Shown here in pieces: positions 27,254 through 34,303 of a DNA stretch of 34,303 nt. Every line of letters begins with the position of its first letter. Position 1 is the first letter of the stretch. Origin of the DNA: Streptomyces huasconensis (lineage in GTDB: Bacteria; Actinomycetota; Actinomycetes; Streptomycetales; Streptomycetaceae); NCBI GenBank assembly GCA_004010275.1, contig RBWT01000084.1, positions 1-34,303 on the forward strand. Direction: 5' to 3'. Both the position numbers and the translations under genes were made by a program. The notes below the pieces were generated by a model. The model ran no database searches. It was not told where the DNA came from and saw only the letters and a program-made list of their open reading frames with translations.

Positions 27254-27283
27254 ATCTTCCGTACCGCCGAGTACGGAAGTCAA
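27254..27283 (-). promoter_or_regulatory. GH1-MFS promoter with central dyad operator
   Basis: On the minus strand, TTGACT (27278-27283), an 18-nt spacer and GAAGAT (27254-27259), with the ATG at 27246 7 nt later. TTCCGTA-N8-TACGGAA (27257-27278) fills the spacer, so a bound repressor would block RNA polymerase. The dyad does not resemble the operator at 23983-24018, so another regulator is expected. Confidence 0.65.
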
Positions 27284-27331
27284 TGGGCGTGCCGCGAGAA
27301 CATGAACAACGCTCAGGTTTTACTGGTCCCT

Positions 27332-27391
27332 GCTTACGCGCCCTCCTTCAGGCTTACGCGCCTCCCGTCAGGCTTACGCGCCCTCCTTCAG
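27332..27391 (-). repeat. Triple 20-bp tandem repeat at the inhibitor gene 3' end
   Basis: Three head-to-tail units at 27332-27351, 27352-27371 and 27372-27391. Units 1 and 3 are identical (plus strand GCTTACGCGCCCTCCTTCAG); unit 2 differs at three or four positions. On the minus strand each unit encodes LKEGA and a TAA, and the copy at 27372-27391 is the real C-terminus of the emfourin-type gene. Confidence 0.9.
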
Positions 27392-27640
27392 TACGCGCGA
27401 GATCAGCTTCCGCTGCGGTTCCGTCAGCCGCGGATCGGAGCAGTACACCGTGCGCCCGTCCACCGTCAGCTGGTACTGGAAGCCGTCCGGCACCCCGATG
27501 ACGGGCGTGTCGCGACCGTCGGCCAAGGCCTGTTCCGCCAGCACGTGCCACTCGGGGGCATCGGCCAGCGCGGAGGTGTCCACCTCGGCGTGCCGGTCGA
27601 TGCCCGCGAATCCGCCCGTGCGCTTCACCTGGATACGCAT
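27374..27640 (-). CDS. Emfourin-type protealysin inhibitor
   Basis: Intact 88-residue protein I recognise as the emfourin family, proteinaceous inhibitors of protealysin-like M4 metalloproteases. MRIQVKRTGGFAGIDRHAEVD begins the protein (to residue 20 or so), followed by AEQALADG and QYQLTVDGRTVYCSDPRLTE. In the characterised case the inhibitor gene lies beside the protease gene, exactly as here: 42 nt downstream and on the same strand. There is no signal peptide, so the pair would act in the cytoplasm or leave by a non-Sec route. The last codons and stop are part of a triplicated 20-bp unit. Confidence 0.86.
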   Translation of the reverse strand: MRIQVKRTGGFAGIDRHAEVDTSALADAPEWHVLAEQALADGRDTPVIGVPDGFQYQLTVDGRTVYCSDPRLTEPQRKLISRVLKEGA

Positions 27641-27682
27641 GGCTCCTGTCTACTCCACCGTGGGGGCGGCCGGTAGCGGCCG

Positions 27683-28761
27683 TCAGCCGTTCGAGACCGG
27701 CACCTTGACCGTGGACCACGCGTCGGTGACGGCCTTCAGCTCCTTGCCCTCGCCGTACTTCTGGCGGGCGGCGGCCACCGTCAGCTTTGCGAAGTCCTCG
27801 AAGGAGGCGTCCTCCGCCAGCTCGCCGCCGGTCAGCACGGCGTACCAGATCTGGCCGGCCCGCTCCCACGCGTGGCCGCCGAGCGCCTCCGCGACCAGGT
27901 AGAAGGCGCGGTTGGGGATGCCGGAGTTGATGTGCACGCCGCCGTTGTCGCGGTCCGTCCTGACGTAGTGGTCCATGTCGGCGGGCTGCGGGTCCTTGCC
28001 GAGCACGTCGTCGTCGTACGCCGTACCGGGCTCCTTCAGCGAACGCAGGGCCTTGCCGGAGACACCGGGGGCGAGCAGGCCCTCGCCGATCAGCCAGTCG
28101 GCCTCCTGGGCGGTCTGGCCGAGCGAGTGCTGCTTGATGATCGAGCCGAAGACGTCCGCCAGCGACTCGTTCAGGGCGCCGGACTGGCCGTAGTAGGTGA
28201 GGTTCGCCGTGTACTGCACGACACCGTGGGTCAGTTCGTGGCCGATGATGTCCACCGCGATGGTGAAGTCGAGGAAGATCTCGCCGTCGCCGTCGCCGAA
28301 GACCATCTGCTCGCCGTTCCAGAAGGCGTTGCCGTACTCCTCGCCGTAGTGGACCGTCGCGGTCATCGGCAGGCCGTTGCCGTCGATGGAGCTGCGCTCG
28401 TAGACCTTCTGGAACAGCTCGAAGGTGGCGCCGAGCCCCGCGTACGCGCGGTTGACGGTGGCGTCCTTGCCGGGCTCGTCGCCCTCGCCGCGCACCTTGC
28501 GGCCCGGCAGTTCGGTGCGGCGCCCGGCGTCGTGGACCGTGCGGTGCGGCTTGTCGGCCGCGGCCCCCTCGGGCAGGGCCACCGCGGACGCGCCGATGGC
28601 GCGCATCAGGCGGCGGCGGGTGCGCTCGACGGCGTCCCGCTCCAGGGTGCGGCGGGCGGACGCGCGCGCGCCGGGTCCTGGTGCCGGGCGAGGTTGTCCA
28701 GGACGTGGGGCGGCACGATGGTGCAGAAGACAGGCTCGCGGCCTGCCGGGTTGGCGGTCAT
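27683..28761 (-). CDS. Protealysin-like M4 metalloprotease (one frameshift)
   Basis: Thermolysin-family (M4) zinc protease of about 359 residues with the short propeptide of the protealysin group. The propeptide has the PPxxL-type motif in CTIVPPHVLDNLARHQDP. The zinc site is IIGHELTHGVVQ (HExxH, near residue 175) and GALNESLADVFG (third ligand Glu and Asp). The substrate region is GVHINSGIPNRAFYL, with the catalytic His further on in DMDHYVRTDRDNGG. The start and mature part are in different frames, separated at about 28672 by a CG-repeat length change (GCGCGCGCGCG). No signal peptide precedes the propeptide, as in protealysin. The operon order is protease then inhibitor. The start ATG 28761 is supported by a leaderless promoter. 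Confidence 0.9.
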
Positions 28762-28767
28762 GGCGGC

Positions 28768-28796
28768 AATGTGGCACTGGGTGATGCGTCTGTCAC
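28768..28796 (-). promoter_or_regulatory. Leaderless promoter of the M4 protease gene
   Basis: On the minus strand, GTGACA (28791-28796), a 17-nt spacer and CACATT (28768-28773), then the ATG 6 nt later at 28761. No Shine-Dalgarno is seen. It is divergent from leuA. Confidence 0.6.
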
Positions 28797-28903
28797 TACC
28801 CGCAACCATGATTCCTGAAATAGAGGGATTGCTCACCACTGAGGGTTTATCCGACGGTGGTCCCGCATACTGATACGGGCCCGCGCGAATGGCGCGGCTC
28901 GGC

Positions 28904-28909
28904 TAGGCT
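28904..28909 (+). promoter_or_regulatory. -10 element of the leuA leader transcript
   Basis: TAGGCT, 10 nt before the leader peptide ATG (28920). Transcription would start around 28916-28918. The -35 region is not recognisable. Confidence 0.55.
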
Positions 28910-28919
28910 GCGGCACATC

Positions 28920-28967
28920 ATGCGATTCGGGCTGCTTCTCCTTAGCTGCCGCGGCGAGGGCCTGTAG
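28920..28967 (+). CDS. leuL: leuA leader peptide
   Basis: Fifteen-residue peptide MRFGLLLLSCRGEGL with four consecutive Leu codons (CTG CTT CTC CTT, 28932-28943). Two of them are CTT, a rare codon in this genome type, which would sharpen the response to leucyl-tRNA shortage. It is followed by leuA after 85 nt and overlaps a stem that can form with CCCTCCCCGC. Leader peptides of this kind before leuA are known in actinobacteria as leucine attenuators. The symbol leuL is used by analogy. Confidence 0.85.
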   Translation: MRFGLLLLSCRGEGL

Positions 28968-28989
28968 TCGAGGCCGACCCCCTCCCCGC
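28951..28989 (+). promoter_or_regulatory. Attenuator stem of the leuA leader
   Basis: GCGGCGAGGG (28951-28960, end of the leader ORF) pairs with CCCTCCCCGC (28980-28989) with one mismatch. A ribosome stalled on the Leu codons just upstream would change its folding. A smaller hairpin, GTCC-TTCA-GGAC, lies near 29023-29034, just before the leuA Shine-Dalgarno. Confidence 0.55.
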
Positions 28990-29052
28990 GGAGTTCGGCG
29001 TTGCGCTTAGACCGTCGGCCGTCCTTCAGGACACTTCCGAGGAGCCCCGCAC

Positions 29053-30774
29053 ATGCCGAACTTCCAGCGCCCCACGTCGATGCCGATCCACAAGTACGGC
29101 CAGTACGAGCAGGTCGCCATCCCCGACCGCACCTGGCCGGACCAGCGCATCACGGTCGCTCCCCGCTGGCTCTCCACCGACCTGCGCGACGGCAACCAGG
29201 CGCTGATCGACCCCATGTCACCGGCCCGCAAGCGCGCCATGTTCGACCTGCTCGTACGCATGGGCTACAAGGAGATCGAGGTCGGCTTCCCCTCCTCGGG
29301 CCAGACCGACTTCGACTTCGTGCGCTCCATCATCGAGGACGAGGACGCCATCCCCGAGGACGTGACGATCTCCGTCCTGACGCAGGCCCGCGAAGAGCTG
29401 ATCGAGCGCACCGTGGAGTCCCTGAAGGGCGCCCGCCGCGCGACCGTCCACCTGTACAACGCGACCGCGCCCGTCTGGCGCGACGTCGTCTTCCGCGGCT
29501 CGCGCGACGCCGTCAAGCAGATCGCCCTGGACGGCACCCGGCTGGTCATGGAGTACGCCGACAAGCTGCTGGACGACCGTACGACGTTCGGATACCAGTA
29601 CAGCCCCGAGATCTTCACCGACACCGAGCTGGACTTCGCCCTGGAGGTCTGCGAGGGCGTCATGGACGTCTGGCAGCCCGACGCCGACCGCGAGATCATC
29701 CTGAACCTGCCCGCCACGGTCGAGCGCTCCACGCCCTCCACCCACGCGGACCGCTTCGAGTGGATGTCCCGCAACCTCTCCCGGCGCGAGTTCGTCTGCC
29801 TGTCGATCCACCCGCACAACGACCGCGGCACCGCCGTCGCCGCCGCCGAACTGGCCGTCATGGCCGGTGGCGACCGCGTCGAGGGCTGCCTGTTCGGCCA
29901 GGGCGAGCGCACCGGCAACGTCGACCTGGTGACGCTGGGCATGAACCTCTTCTCGCAGGGCGTCGACCCGCAGATCGACTTCTCGGACATCGACGAGGTC
30001 CGGCGCGTGTACGAGTACTGCACGCAGATGGAGGTCCACCCCCGCCACCCCTACGCGGGCGACCTGGTCTACACCGCCTTCTCCGGCTCCCACCAGGACG
30101 CCATCAAGAAGGGCTTCGACGCGCTGGAGGCCCGGGCCGCGGGCCAGGGCAAGACCGTCGACGACATCGAGTGGGCCGTGCCGTACCTGCCCATCGACCC
30201 CAAGGACGTCGGCCGTTCCTACGAGGCCGTCATCCGCGTCAACTCGCAGTCCGGCAAGGGCGGCATCGCGTACGTCCTGAAGAACGACCACAAGCTGGAC
30301 CTGCCGCGCCGCATGCAGATCGAGTTCTCCAGAATCATCCAGGCGAAGACCGACGCCGAGGGCGGCGAGGTCACCCCGGAGGCGATCTGGAGCGTCTTCC
30401 AGGACGAGTACCTGCCGAACGCCGCCAACCCCTGGGGTCGGATTCAGGTCAAGAACGGGCAGACGACGACCGACACCGACGGCGTCGACACCCTCACCGT
30501 CGAGGCCACGCTGGACGGCGCCGACACCGTCCTGACCGGTTCCGGCAACGGCCCGATCTCCGCGTTCTTCGACGCGCTGCAGGGCATCGGCATCGACGTA
30601 CGCCTGCTGGACTACCAGGAGCACACGATGAGCGAAGGCGCGTCCGCGCAGGCCGCCTCGTACATCGAGTGCGCGATCGGCGACAAGGTGCTGTGGGGCA
30701 TCGGCATCGACGCGAACACCACGCGCGCCTCGCTGAAGGCCGTCGTGTCGGCCGTCAACCGCGCCGCGCGCTGA
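29053..30774 (+). CDS. leuA: 2-isopropylmalate synthase
   Basis: Intact 573-residue LeuA of the long actinobacterial (type 2) class, joining acetyl-CoA and 2-ketoisovalerate in the first committed step of leucine synthesis. The catalytic TIM barrel has STDLRDGNQALIDPM (metal and substrate Asp), VGFPSSGQTDFDFV, and the metal ligands in CLSIHPHNDRGTAVAA. The C-terminal regulatory domain, needed for leucine feedback inhibition, includes GPISAFFDALQGIGIDV and HTMSEGASAQAASYIE. The start ATG 29053 has GAGGAG 8 nt upstream, unlike the leaderless leader peptide. Control combines attenuation, by inference from the leader, and feedback. A 12-bp terminator hairpin follows. Confidence 0.98.
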   Translation: MPNFQRPTSMPIHKYGQYEQVAIPDRTWPDQRITVAPRWLSTDLRDGNQALIDPMSPARKRAMFDLLVRMGYKEIEVGFPSSGQTDFDFVRSIIEDEDAIPEDVTISVLTQAREELIERTVESLKGARRATVHLYNATAPVWRDVVFRGSRDAVKQIALDGTRLVMEYADKLLDDRTTFGYQYSPEIFTDTELDFALEVCEGVMDVWQPDADREIILNLPATVERSTPSTHADRFEWMSRNLSRREFVCLSIHPHNDRGTAVAAAELAVMAGGDRVEGCLFGQGERTGNVDLVTLGMNLFSQGVDPQIDFSDIDEVRRVYEYCTQMEVHPRHPYAGDLVYTAFSGSHQDAIKKGFDALEARAAGQGKTVDDIEWAVPYLPIDPKDVGRSYEAVIRVNSQSGKGGIAYVLKNDHKLDLPRRMQIEFSRIIQAKTDAEGGEVTPEAIWSVFQDEYLPNAANPWGRIQVKNGQTTTDTDGVDTLTVEATLDGADTVLTGSGNGPISAFFDALQGIGIDVRLLDYQEHTMSEGASAQAASYIECAIGDKVLWGIGIDANTTRASLKAVVSAVNRAAR

Positions 30775-30796
30775 CTTCCCCCCGGCTGTTCCACCG

Positions 30797-30825
30797 GCCC
30801 CGCCCGCCCCTGTGGCGGGCGGGGC
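30797..30825 (+). terminator. Terminator of leuA
   Basis: GCCCCGCCCGCC (30797-30808), loop CCTGT, GGCGGGCGGGGC (30814-30825): a perfect 12-bp stem 22 nt after the stop codon, with no T-tract. Confidence 0.85.
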
Positions 30826-30944
30826 GCGTCGTCTCCCGGCCACCTCCGGCTCGTTCTCCTGTGCGAGAGGCTGACGCCGCATCACCGATGTGGCTAACAT
30901 CACGCCAACGCGGCAATGCAGCCGGGGAGTTACGGAGGTGCGTG

Positions 30945-31674
30945 GTGCTGCCAGAGCGGGGACCGAACGACCGGAAAGCCCGCATCTCCGCCAGGCCCGT
31001 CTCGCGCGGGCGGGCCCTGTGCCGGCGGGTGATCGGGATGCACACCGCCTGGGACGCCGTCGGCGACGGCGAGTTCTTCTGCCCGGCCTGCGGCGGCGAC
31101 CGCAACTACCAGCGGCTCACCGGGCGGCGCCGCTCGTCCTGCTCGGCTGCCGGTCGTGCCGCGCGGCGCCGCGGGGCCCGTCATCCAGTGCGCCGCCTGC
31201 CAGGAACTCTCCGACCCCGACGTCCTGGACCACCCCACCACCACGCGGCTCTCGGCGATGCTGCGCGACGCCGTCCACACCGTGGTCCTCGCCGTGCTCT
31301 CCACGGGTGGCACCACCGTGCGGCCCGCGCTCGACACGGCCATCGGCACGTTGCGCGCCGCGGGTTACGACGACTGCACCGAGGAGCAGCTCGTCGCCCT
31401 CGTCGCCGCGCTCGCCGCCGACACCGGCCGCGCCACCGAGCCCGACTGCGCGCCCGGCCTCGCCATCGAACTCCACGAGGCACTCGGTCCCTTGGCCCCG
31501 CACCTCGCCCCCGCCGGACGCGAGGCACTGCTCCTCCAGGGCGCCCGGATCGCCCTGGCCGACGGGCCCTACACCCCGGCGGAACGCGACGTCCTGGCCA
31601 CGGCCGGGTGCGCGCTCACGATCTGCTCCGAGGACGTGACCCGACTGCTGGCGACGGCGCGGACGCCGTCTTGA
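30945..31674 (+). CDS. Zinc-ribbon/TerB-like protein (two frameshifts)
   Basis: Protein of about 243 residues with an N-terminal zinc ribbon, CPACGG plus, after repair, CAACQE, giving two CxxC pairs. An alpha-helical C-terminal half resembles the TerB tellurite-resistance family (TTTRLSAMLRDAVHTVVLAV and LLQGARIALADGPYTPAERDVL). Proteins of this form sit next to leuA in streptomycetes; I know no function, and tellurite resistance should not be assumed. Two single-base losses (a T near 31134 and a C near 31146) put the end in another frame. Start GTG 30945 (or 30942) has GGAGG 3-6 nt upstream. The last 70 nt before it hold no other feature. Confidence 0.78.
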
Positions 31675-31691
31675 CGGTGTGCGGCCCGCCC

Positions 31692-31720
31692 TGTCACGGC
31701 CCGCACCGCCTCTCTACGAT
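31692..31720 (+). promoter_or_regulatory. Leaderless promoter of the SRPBCC gene
   Basis: TGTCAC (31692-31697), a 17-nt spacer and TACGAT (31715-31720), then the GTG start 6 nt later at 31727. No Shine-Dalgarno is visible. Confidence 0.55.
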
Positions 31721-31726
31721 GGACGC

Positions 31727-32176
31727 GTGCCGCACTTCGAGATCGTGACAGCCGTCGCCGCGCCCCCGGAGCGGGTGTTCGAGGCCTGCCTCGACGTGGA
31801 GGCGCACACGCGGTCGATGGCCGACTCGGCGGAGCGGGCGGTCGGCGGCACCACCCGAGGCGGCCTCTCGCTCGGCGACACGGTGACCTTCGAAGCGCGC
31901 CACTTCGGCCTGACCTGGCGGCTCACCGCCCGCGTCACGGCGTACGACCCGCCCCGGTGCTTCGTGGACGAGCAGGAGCGCGGGCCCTTCAAGCGATGGC
32001 ATCACAGCCACCACTTCGAGCCGGACGGCACCGGCGGCACCGTGATGAGGGACGTCATCGAATTCGCCTCGCCGTTTGGACCTCTCGGACGCCTCGCCGA
32101 CCGCACCGTCCTGCGCTGGTACATGCCCCGCCTCATCAGAACCCGCAACGCCTATCTCGCCGGTGCCTTGCGCTGA
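31727..32176 (+). CDS. SRPBCC family protein
   Basis: Intact 149-residue protein of the SRPBCC (START/polyketide cyclase-like) fold, a helix-grip hydrophobic pocket. It starts VPHFEIVTAVAAPPERVFEACLD, a strand then the first helix of the fold. LTWRLTARVTAYDPPRCFVDEQ, HHFEPDGTGGTVMRDVIEF and a long C-terminal helix (RTVLRWYMPRLIRTRNAYL) complete it; each is quoted in short pieces. The ligand is unknown. GTG 31727 fits both the first strand and a leaderless promoter. It lies 52 nt after the TerB-like gene and ends 51 nt before the convergent aldolase gene. Confidence 0.82.
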   Translation: MPHFEIVTAVAAPPERVFEACLDVEAHTRSMADSAERAVGGTTRGGLSLGDTVTFEARHFGLTWRLTARVTAYDPPRCFVDEQERGPFKRWHHSHHFEPDGTGGTVMRDVIEFASPFGPLGRLADRTVLRWYMPRLIRTRNAYLAGALR

Positions 32177-32227
32177 GGCATCGGGATCGCCGCGCCCGCA
32201 GCAGGAGATACGGCGACGCGCGGGACC

Positions 32228-33155
32228 TCAGAGCAGCCCCGCCGCCGCCAAGTGCTTGTCCACCGCCTCCGTTTCCTGGCGGGAGAGGGGAATCTGGGGT
32301 TCTGCCGTTGCGGGGCAGGCGATCACGCCGCGCAGGTGCAGGGCCGCCTTGAACGCCCCGAGCGCCGACGAGCTGCCGCCCATCCGTGCCGGGTCGCCCG
32401 CCCGTACCATTCCGAACAGGCCGCACAGCCGCTCCTGTTCGGCCCGGGCCCGCTCCCAGTCGCCCGCGCGGGCGGCGGCGTGGAGGCGTACGTATCCCTC
32501 GGGGTCGACGTTTCCGAGACCCGGCACCACCCCGTCCGCGCCCATCGCGAGCGCCGAGTCGACCGTCAGCTCCGAACCGGTCAGCACGCTGAACTGCCGG
32601 GGCAGCGACCGCTTCCCCGTGACCACGCTCCGGAAGGCGCCCTCCGCGCCGCTGGAGTCCTTGAGGCCCGCCAGGACGCCCTCCCCGGCCAGTTCCAGGA
32701 CCAGTTCCGCGCTCAGCTTCACGTGCACGGACACCGGCAGGTCGTACGCGAGGACCGGCACCGGTGAGCGGCTCGCGACGAGCCGGAAGTGGCGGGCGAT
32801 CTCGGCGGGGTGGGTGCGGGTGTAGAAGGGCGCGGTGACCACGGCCGCGTCGGCGCCCCGCTCGGCGAGCGCCCGCACATGGTCCAGAACGCGGGGCGTG
32901 GTCATGTCGATCGCCCGGCGAGGACGGGCAGCTGGCGCCGACGTGGCGGACGACGGTGTCGAGGACCAGCGCGCGCTGCCGGTCCGTCAGGTACGCGACC
33001 TCCGAGGTGGAGCCGAGCACGAAGAGGCCGTTGACGCCGCCCCTGACCAGATGGTCGACGAGCCGTACGAGGGACGCGGTGTCCACCTCGCGGTCCGGTG
33101 TCAGCGGGGTGCAGACGGGCGGGACGACACCGGTCAGCAAGGTGGGAAGGGTCAT
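32228..33155 (-). CDS. DapA-family aldolase/lyase (two frameshifts)
   Basis: Dihydrodipicolinate synthase/N-acetylneuraminate lyase family protein of about 309 residues, a TIM-barrel Schiff-base lyase. It has TGVVPPVCTPLT at the start, GSTSEVAYLTDRQR in place of the GTTGE loop, the catalytic-type Tyr in VPVLAYDLP and the Schiff-base Lys in LAGLKDSSGAEG. GADGVVPGLGNVDPEG follows. It differs from housekeeping DapA (GSTSE loop), and its place with a peptide-type transporter suggests catabolism of an imported compound rather than lysine synthesis. Two losses near 32910 and 32925 shift the frame, through GAQLPVLAGAID. The start ATG 33155 overlaps the ABC stop by 4 nt, so it is the downstream gene of that operon. 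Confidence 0.85.
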
Positions 33156-34186
33156 GGGCGCTCCCTGGGTGTTCGGGCCGTGGCGGCGGCCTGTGTGGCG
33201 AGATCGTGGCTCGACTGTCCTTCGGCCACCGGGTGGTGACAGCGGAATCGATGCCCCGCGCCCGCCGTCTCGACACCCGGCATCACCTCGGCGCACATCT
33301 CGTCCGCCTTCCAGCAGCGCGTACGGAACGGGCAGCCGCTCGGCGGCCGGGTCGCCGAGGGAACCGGGCCGGACAGCGGGATCGGGTCGATGGGGTCGAG
33401 CAGGCCCGGCGTGGCGGAGAACAGGGCGCGCGTGTACGGGTGCCGGGCGCGGTCCGGGATGGCGGCGGCCGGGGCCTCCTCCACGATCCGGCCGAGATAC
33501 ATGGTGATCACGCGGTCGCTCATCCTGCGCACGGTCTGGATGTCGTGCGATACGAAGACGAGGGCGAGGCCCAAGCGTTCCTTCAGGTCGAGGAGGAGGT
33601 TGAGGATCTGGGCGCGCACCGACACGTCGAGGGCGCTCGTCGGCTCGTCGGCGATCACCAGGTCCGGTTCGAGGGCGAGCGCGCGCGCGATCGCGACGCG
33701 CTGGCGCTGGCCGCCGGAGAGCTGGCCGGGGAGGCCGTCCGCGAGGGCCTTCGGCAGGCCGACCAGGGACATCAACTCCCGTACACGGGCGTCGCGGTCG
33801 CGTGGCGTGCCTCGTCTGTGCACGTCGAGGGGGTCCCGGAGGATCTGGCGGATCGGCAGTCTGCGGTTCAGGGCGGTCGACGGGTCCTGGAAGATCATGC
33901 CGGTGCGGGTGCCGATCTCCGTCCGGCGGGCGGCGGGGCTCATCGTCCAGAGGTCGTTGCCCTCGAACGACACGGTTCCGGTGGTCGGGCGCTGTACGCC
34001 GACCAGGACCTTGGCCAGGGTGGACTTGCCGCAGCCCGACTCGCCGACGATGCCGAGGGTTTCGGCGGGGGCGAGGGTCAGGTCGGCGGCGGTGAGGGCG
34101 TGGACGCGGTCGCGGGAGAGGGGGGTGCCGGAGCGGGTCTTGTGCGTGACGTGCACGTCGGTCAATTCCATGATGGGGGTGGTCAT
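33152..34186 (-). CDS. Oligopeptide/dipeptide-type ABC transporter ATPase (OppF/DppF-like)
   Basis: Intact 344-residue ABC ATPase of the peptide/nickel uptake class. Walker A is GESGCGKST, the Q-loop lies in IFQDPSTALN, the signature is LSGGQRQRVA, Walker B is LVIADEPTSALD and the H-loop lies in VFVSHD. The C-terminal oligopeptide extension holds the Cys cluster CPFRTRCWKADEMC plus FRCHHP, which in relatives can bind an iron-sulfur cluster. Its permease and partner ATPase should lie beyond the right edge of the window. The start ATG 34186 has GGGGAG 3 nt upstream. It overlaps the aldolase start by 4 nt, so the two are coupled. The solute is not known. Confidence 0.94.
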   Translation of the reverse strand: MTTPIMELTDVHVTHKTRSGTPLSRDRVHALTAADLTLAPAETLGIVGESGCGKSTLAKVLVGVQRPTTGTVSFEGNDLWTMSPAARRTEIGTRTGMIFQDPSTALNRRLPIRQILRDPLDVHRRGTPRDRDARVRELMSLVGLPKALADGLPGQLSGGQRQRVAIARALALEPDLVIADEPTSALDVSVRAQILNLLLDLKERLGLALVFVSHDIQTVRRMSDRVITMYLGRIVEEAPAAAIPDRARHPYTRALFSATPGLLDPIDPIPLSGPVPSATRPPSGCPFRTRCWKADEMCAEVMPGVETAGAGHRFRCHHPVAEGQSSHDLATQAAATARTPRERP

Positions 34187-34225
34187 CGGCTCGGCTCCCC
34201 GGGTGCGGGTTGGTCGTGGCTGGTC

Positions 34226-34303
34226 GCGCAGTTCCCCGCGCCCCTCGGGGGGGGTGGTTGGTCGTGTGGGGGTGGTGCGGGTTTGTGGGGGTTGGGCGCG
34301 CAG
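34226..34303 (+). repeat. GCGCAGTTCC-type intergenic repeat, right-hand copies
   Basis: A full core at 34226-34250 (GCGCAGTTCCCCGCGCCCCT then CGGGG) and the first six bases of the next copy at 34298-34303, cut by the window edge. The unit is 72 bp. Flanks are G/T-rich (GGTTGGTCGTG), as in the array at 6222-6425. Confidence 0.8.

Noticed and set aside
29218..30903. A 561-codon minus-strand frame over leuA
   Set aside because: leuA is intact with all motifs; the antisense frame matches no family I know.

Overview
The window is chromosomal DNA of a Streptomyces or very close relative. The evidence is very high G+C with strong G/C third-position bias, a perfect CIRCE element in front of hrcA-dnaJ2, a tricorn protease next to a HIT protein and RNase Z, the phoH-ybeY-CBS protein-era group, a leuA leader peptide with four leucine codons, a DUF397 protein, and many leaderless starts. 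It is largely core chromosome. I see no prophage, insertion sequence, CRISPR array, tRNA or rRNA gene.

Layout. 1-2.1 kb: a two-component pair (membrane histidine kinase and LuxR-type regulator). 2.1-3.8 kb, minus strand: a DUF3097 protein and a metallo-beta-lactamase-fold hydrolase. 3.85-6.2 kb: CIRCE, hrcA, dnaJ2 and a terminator. 6.2-6.43 kb: a tandem array of a GCGCAGTTCC-type intergenic repeat. 6.5-9 kb: nitronate monooxygenase, rsmE, a small lipoprotein. 9.1-14.7 kb: tricorn protease, HIT protein, RNase Z, an adenine/adenosine deaminase. 14.7-18.6 kb: a nine-residue mini-ORF before a macrolide-type glycosyltransferase, then a glucarate dehydratase-like enzyme and a PfkB kinase. 18.6-23.9 kb: phoH, ybeY, CBS/CorC protein, MmcQ-like protein, DUF397 protein, a zinc-less cytidine deaminase-like protein, era. 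24.0-27.3 kb: a TetR regulator with a 36-bp operator, converging on a minus-strand MFS transporter and GH1 beta-glucosidase. 27.3-28.8 kb, minus: an emfourin-type inhibitor and its protealysin-like M4 protease. 28.9-30.8 kb: leuA with an attenuator-type leader. 30.9-32.2 kb: a zinc-ribbon/TerB-like protein and an SRPBCC protein. 32.2-34.2 kb, minus: a DapA-family aldolase in an operon with an OppF/DppF-type ABC ATPase, then two more copies of the intergenic repeat.

The genes work mainly in protein quality control (hrcA, dnaJ2, tricorn, protease and inhibitor), RNA and ribosome maturation (rsmE, rnz, ybeY, phoH, era), purine salvage, sugar uptake and hydrolysis, and leucine synthesis.

Two patterns run through the window. 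First, about 24 single-base indels break otherwise intact genes, often in compensating pairs and mostly in short G or C runs. They look like uncorrected long-read errors rather than pseudogenes, so genes are annotated across them. Second, at least 14 genes have a TANNNT-like -10 element 6-8 nt before the start codon and little or no Shine-Dalgarno, pointing to leaderless transcription.
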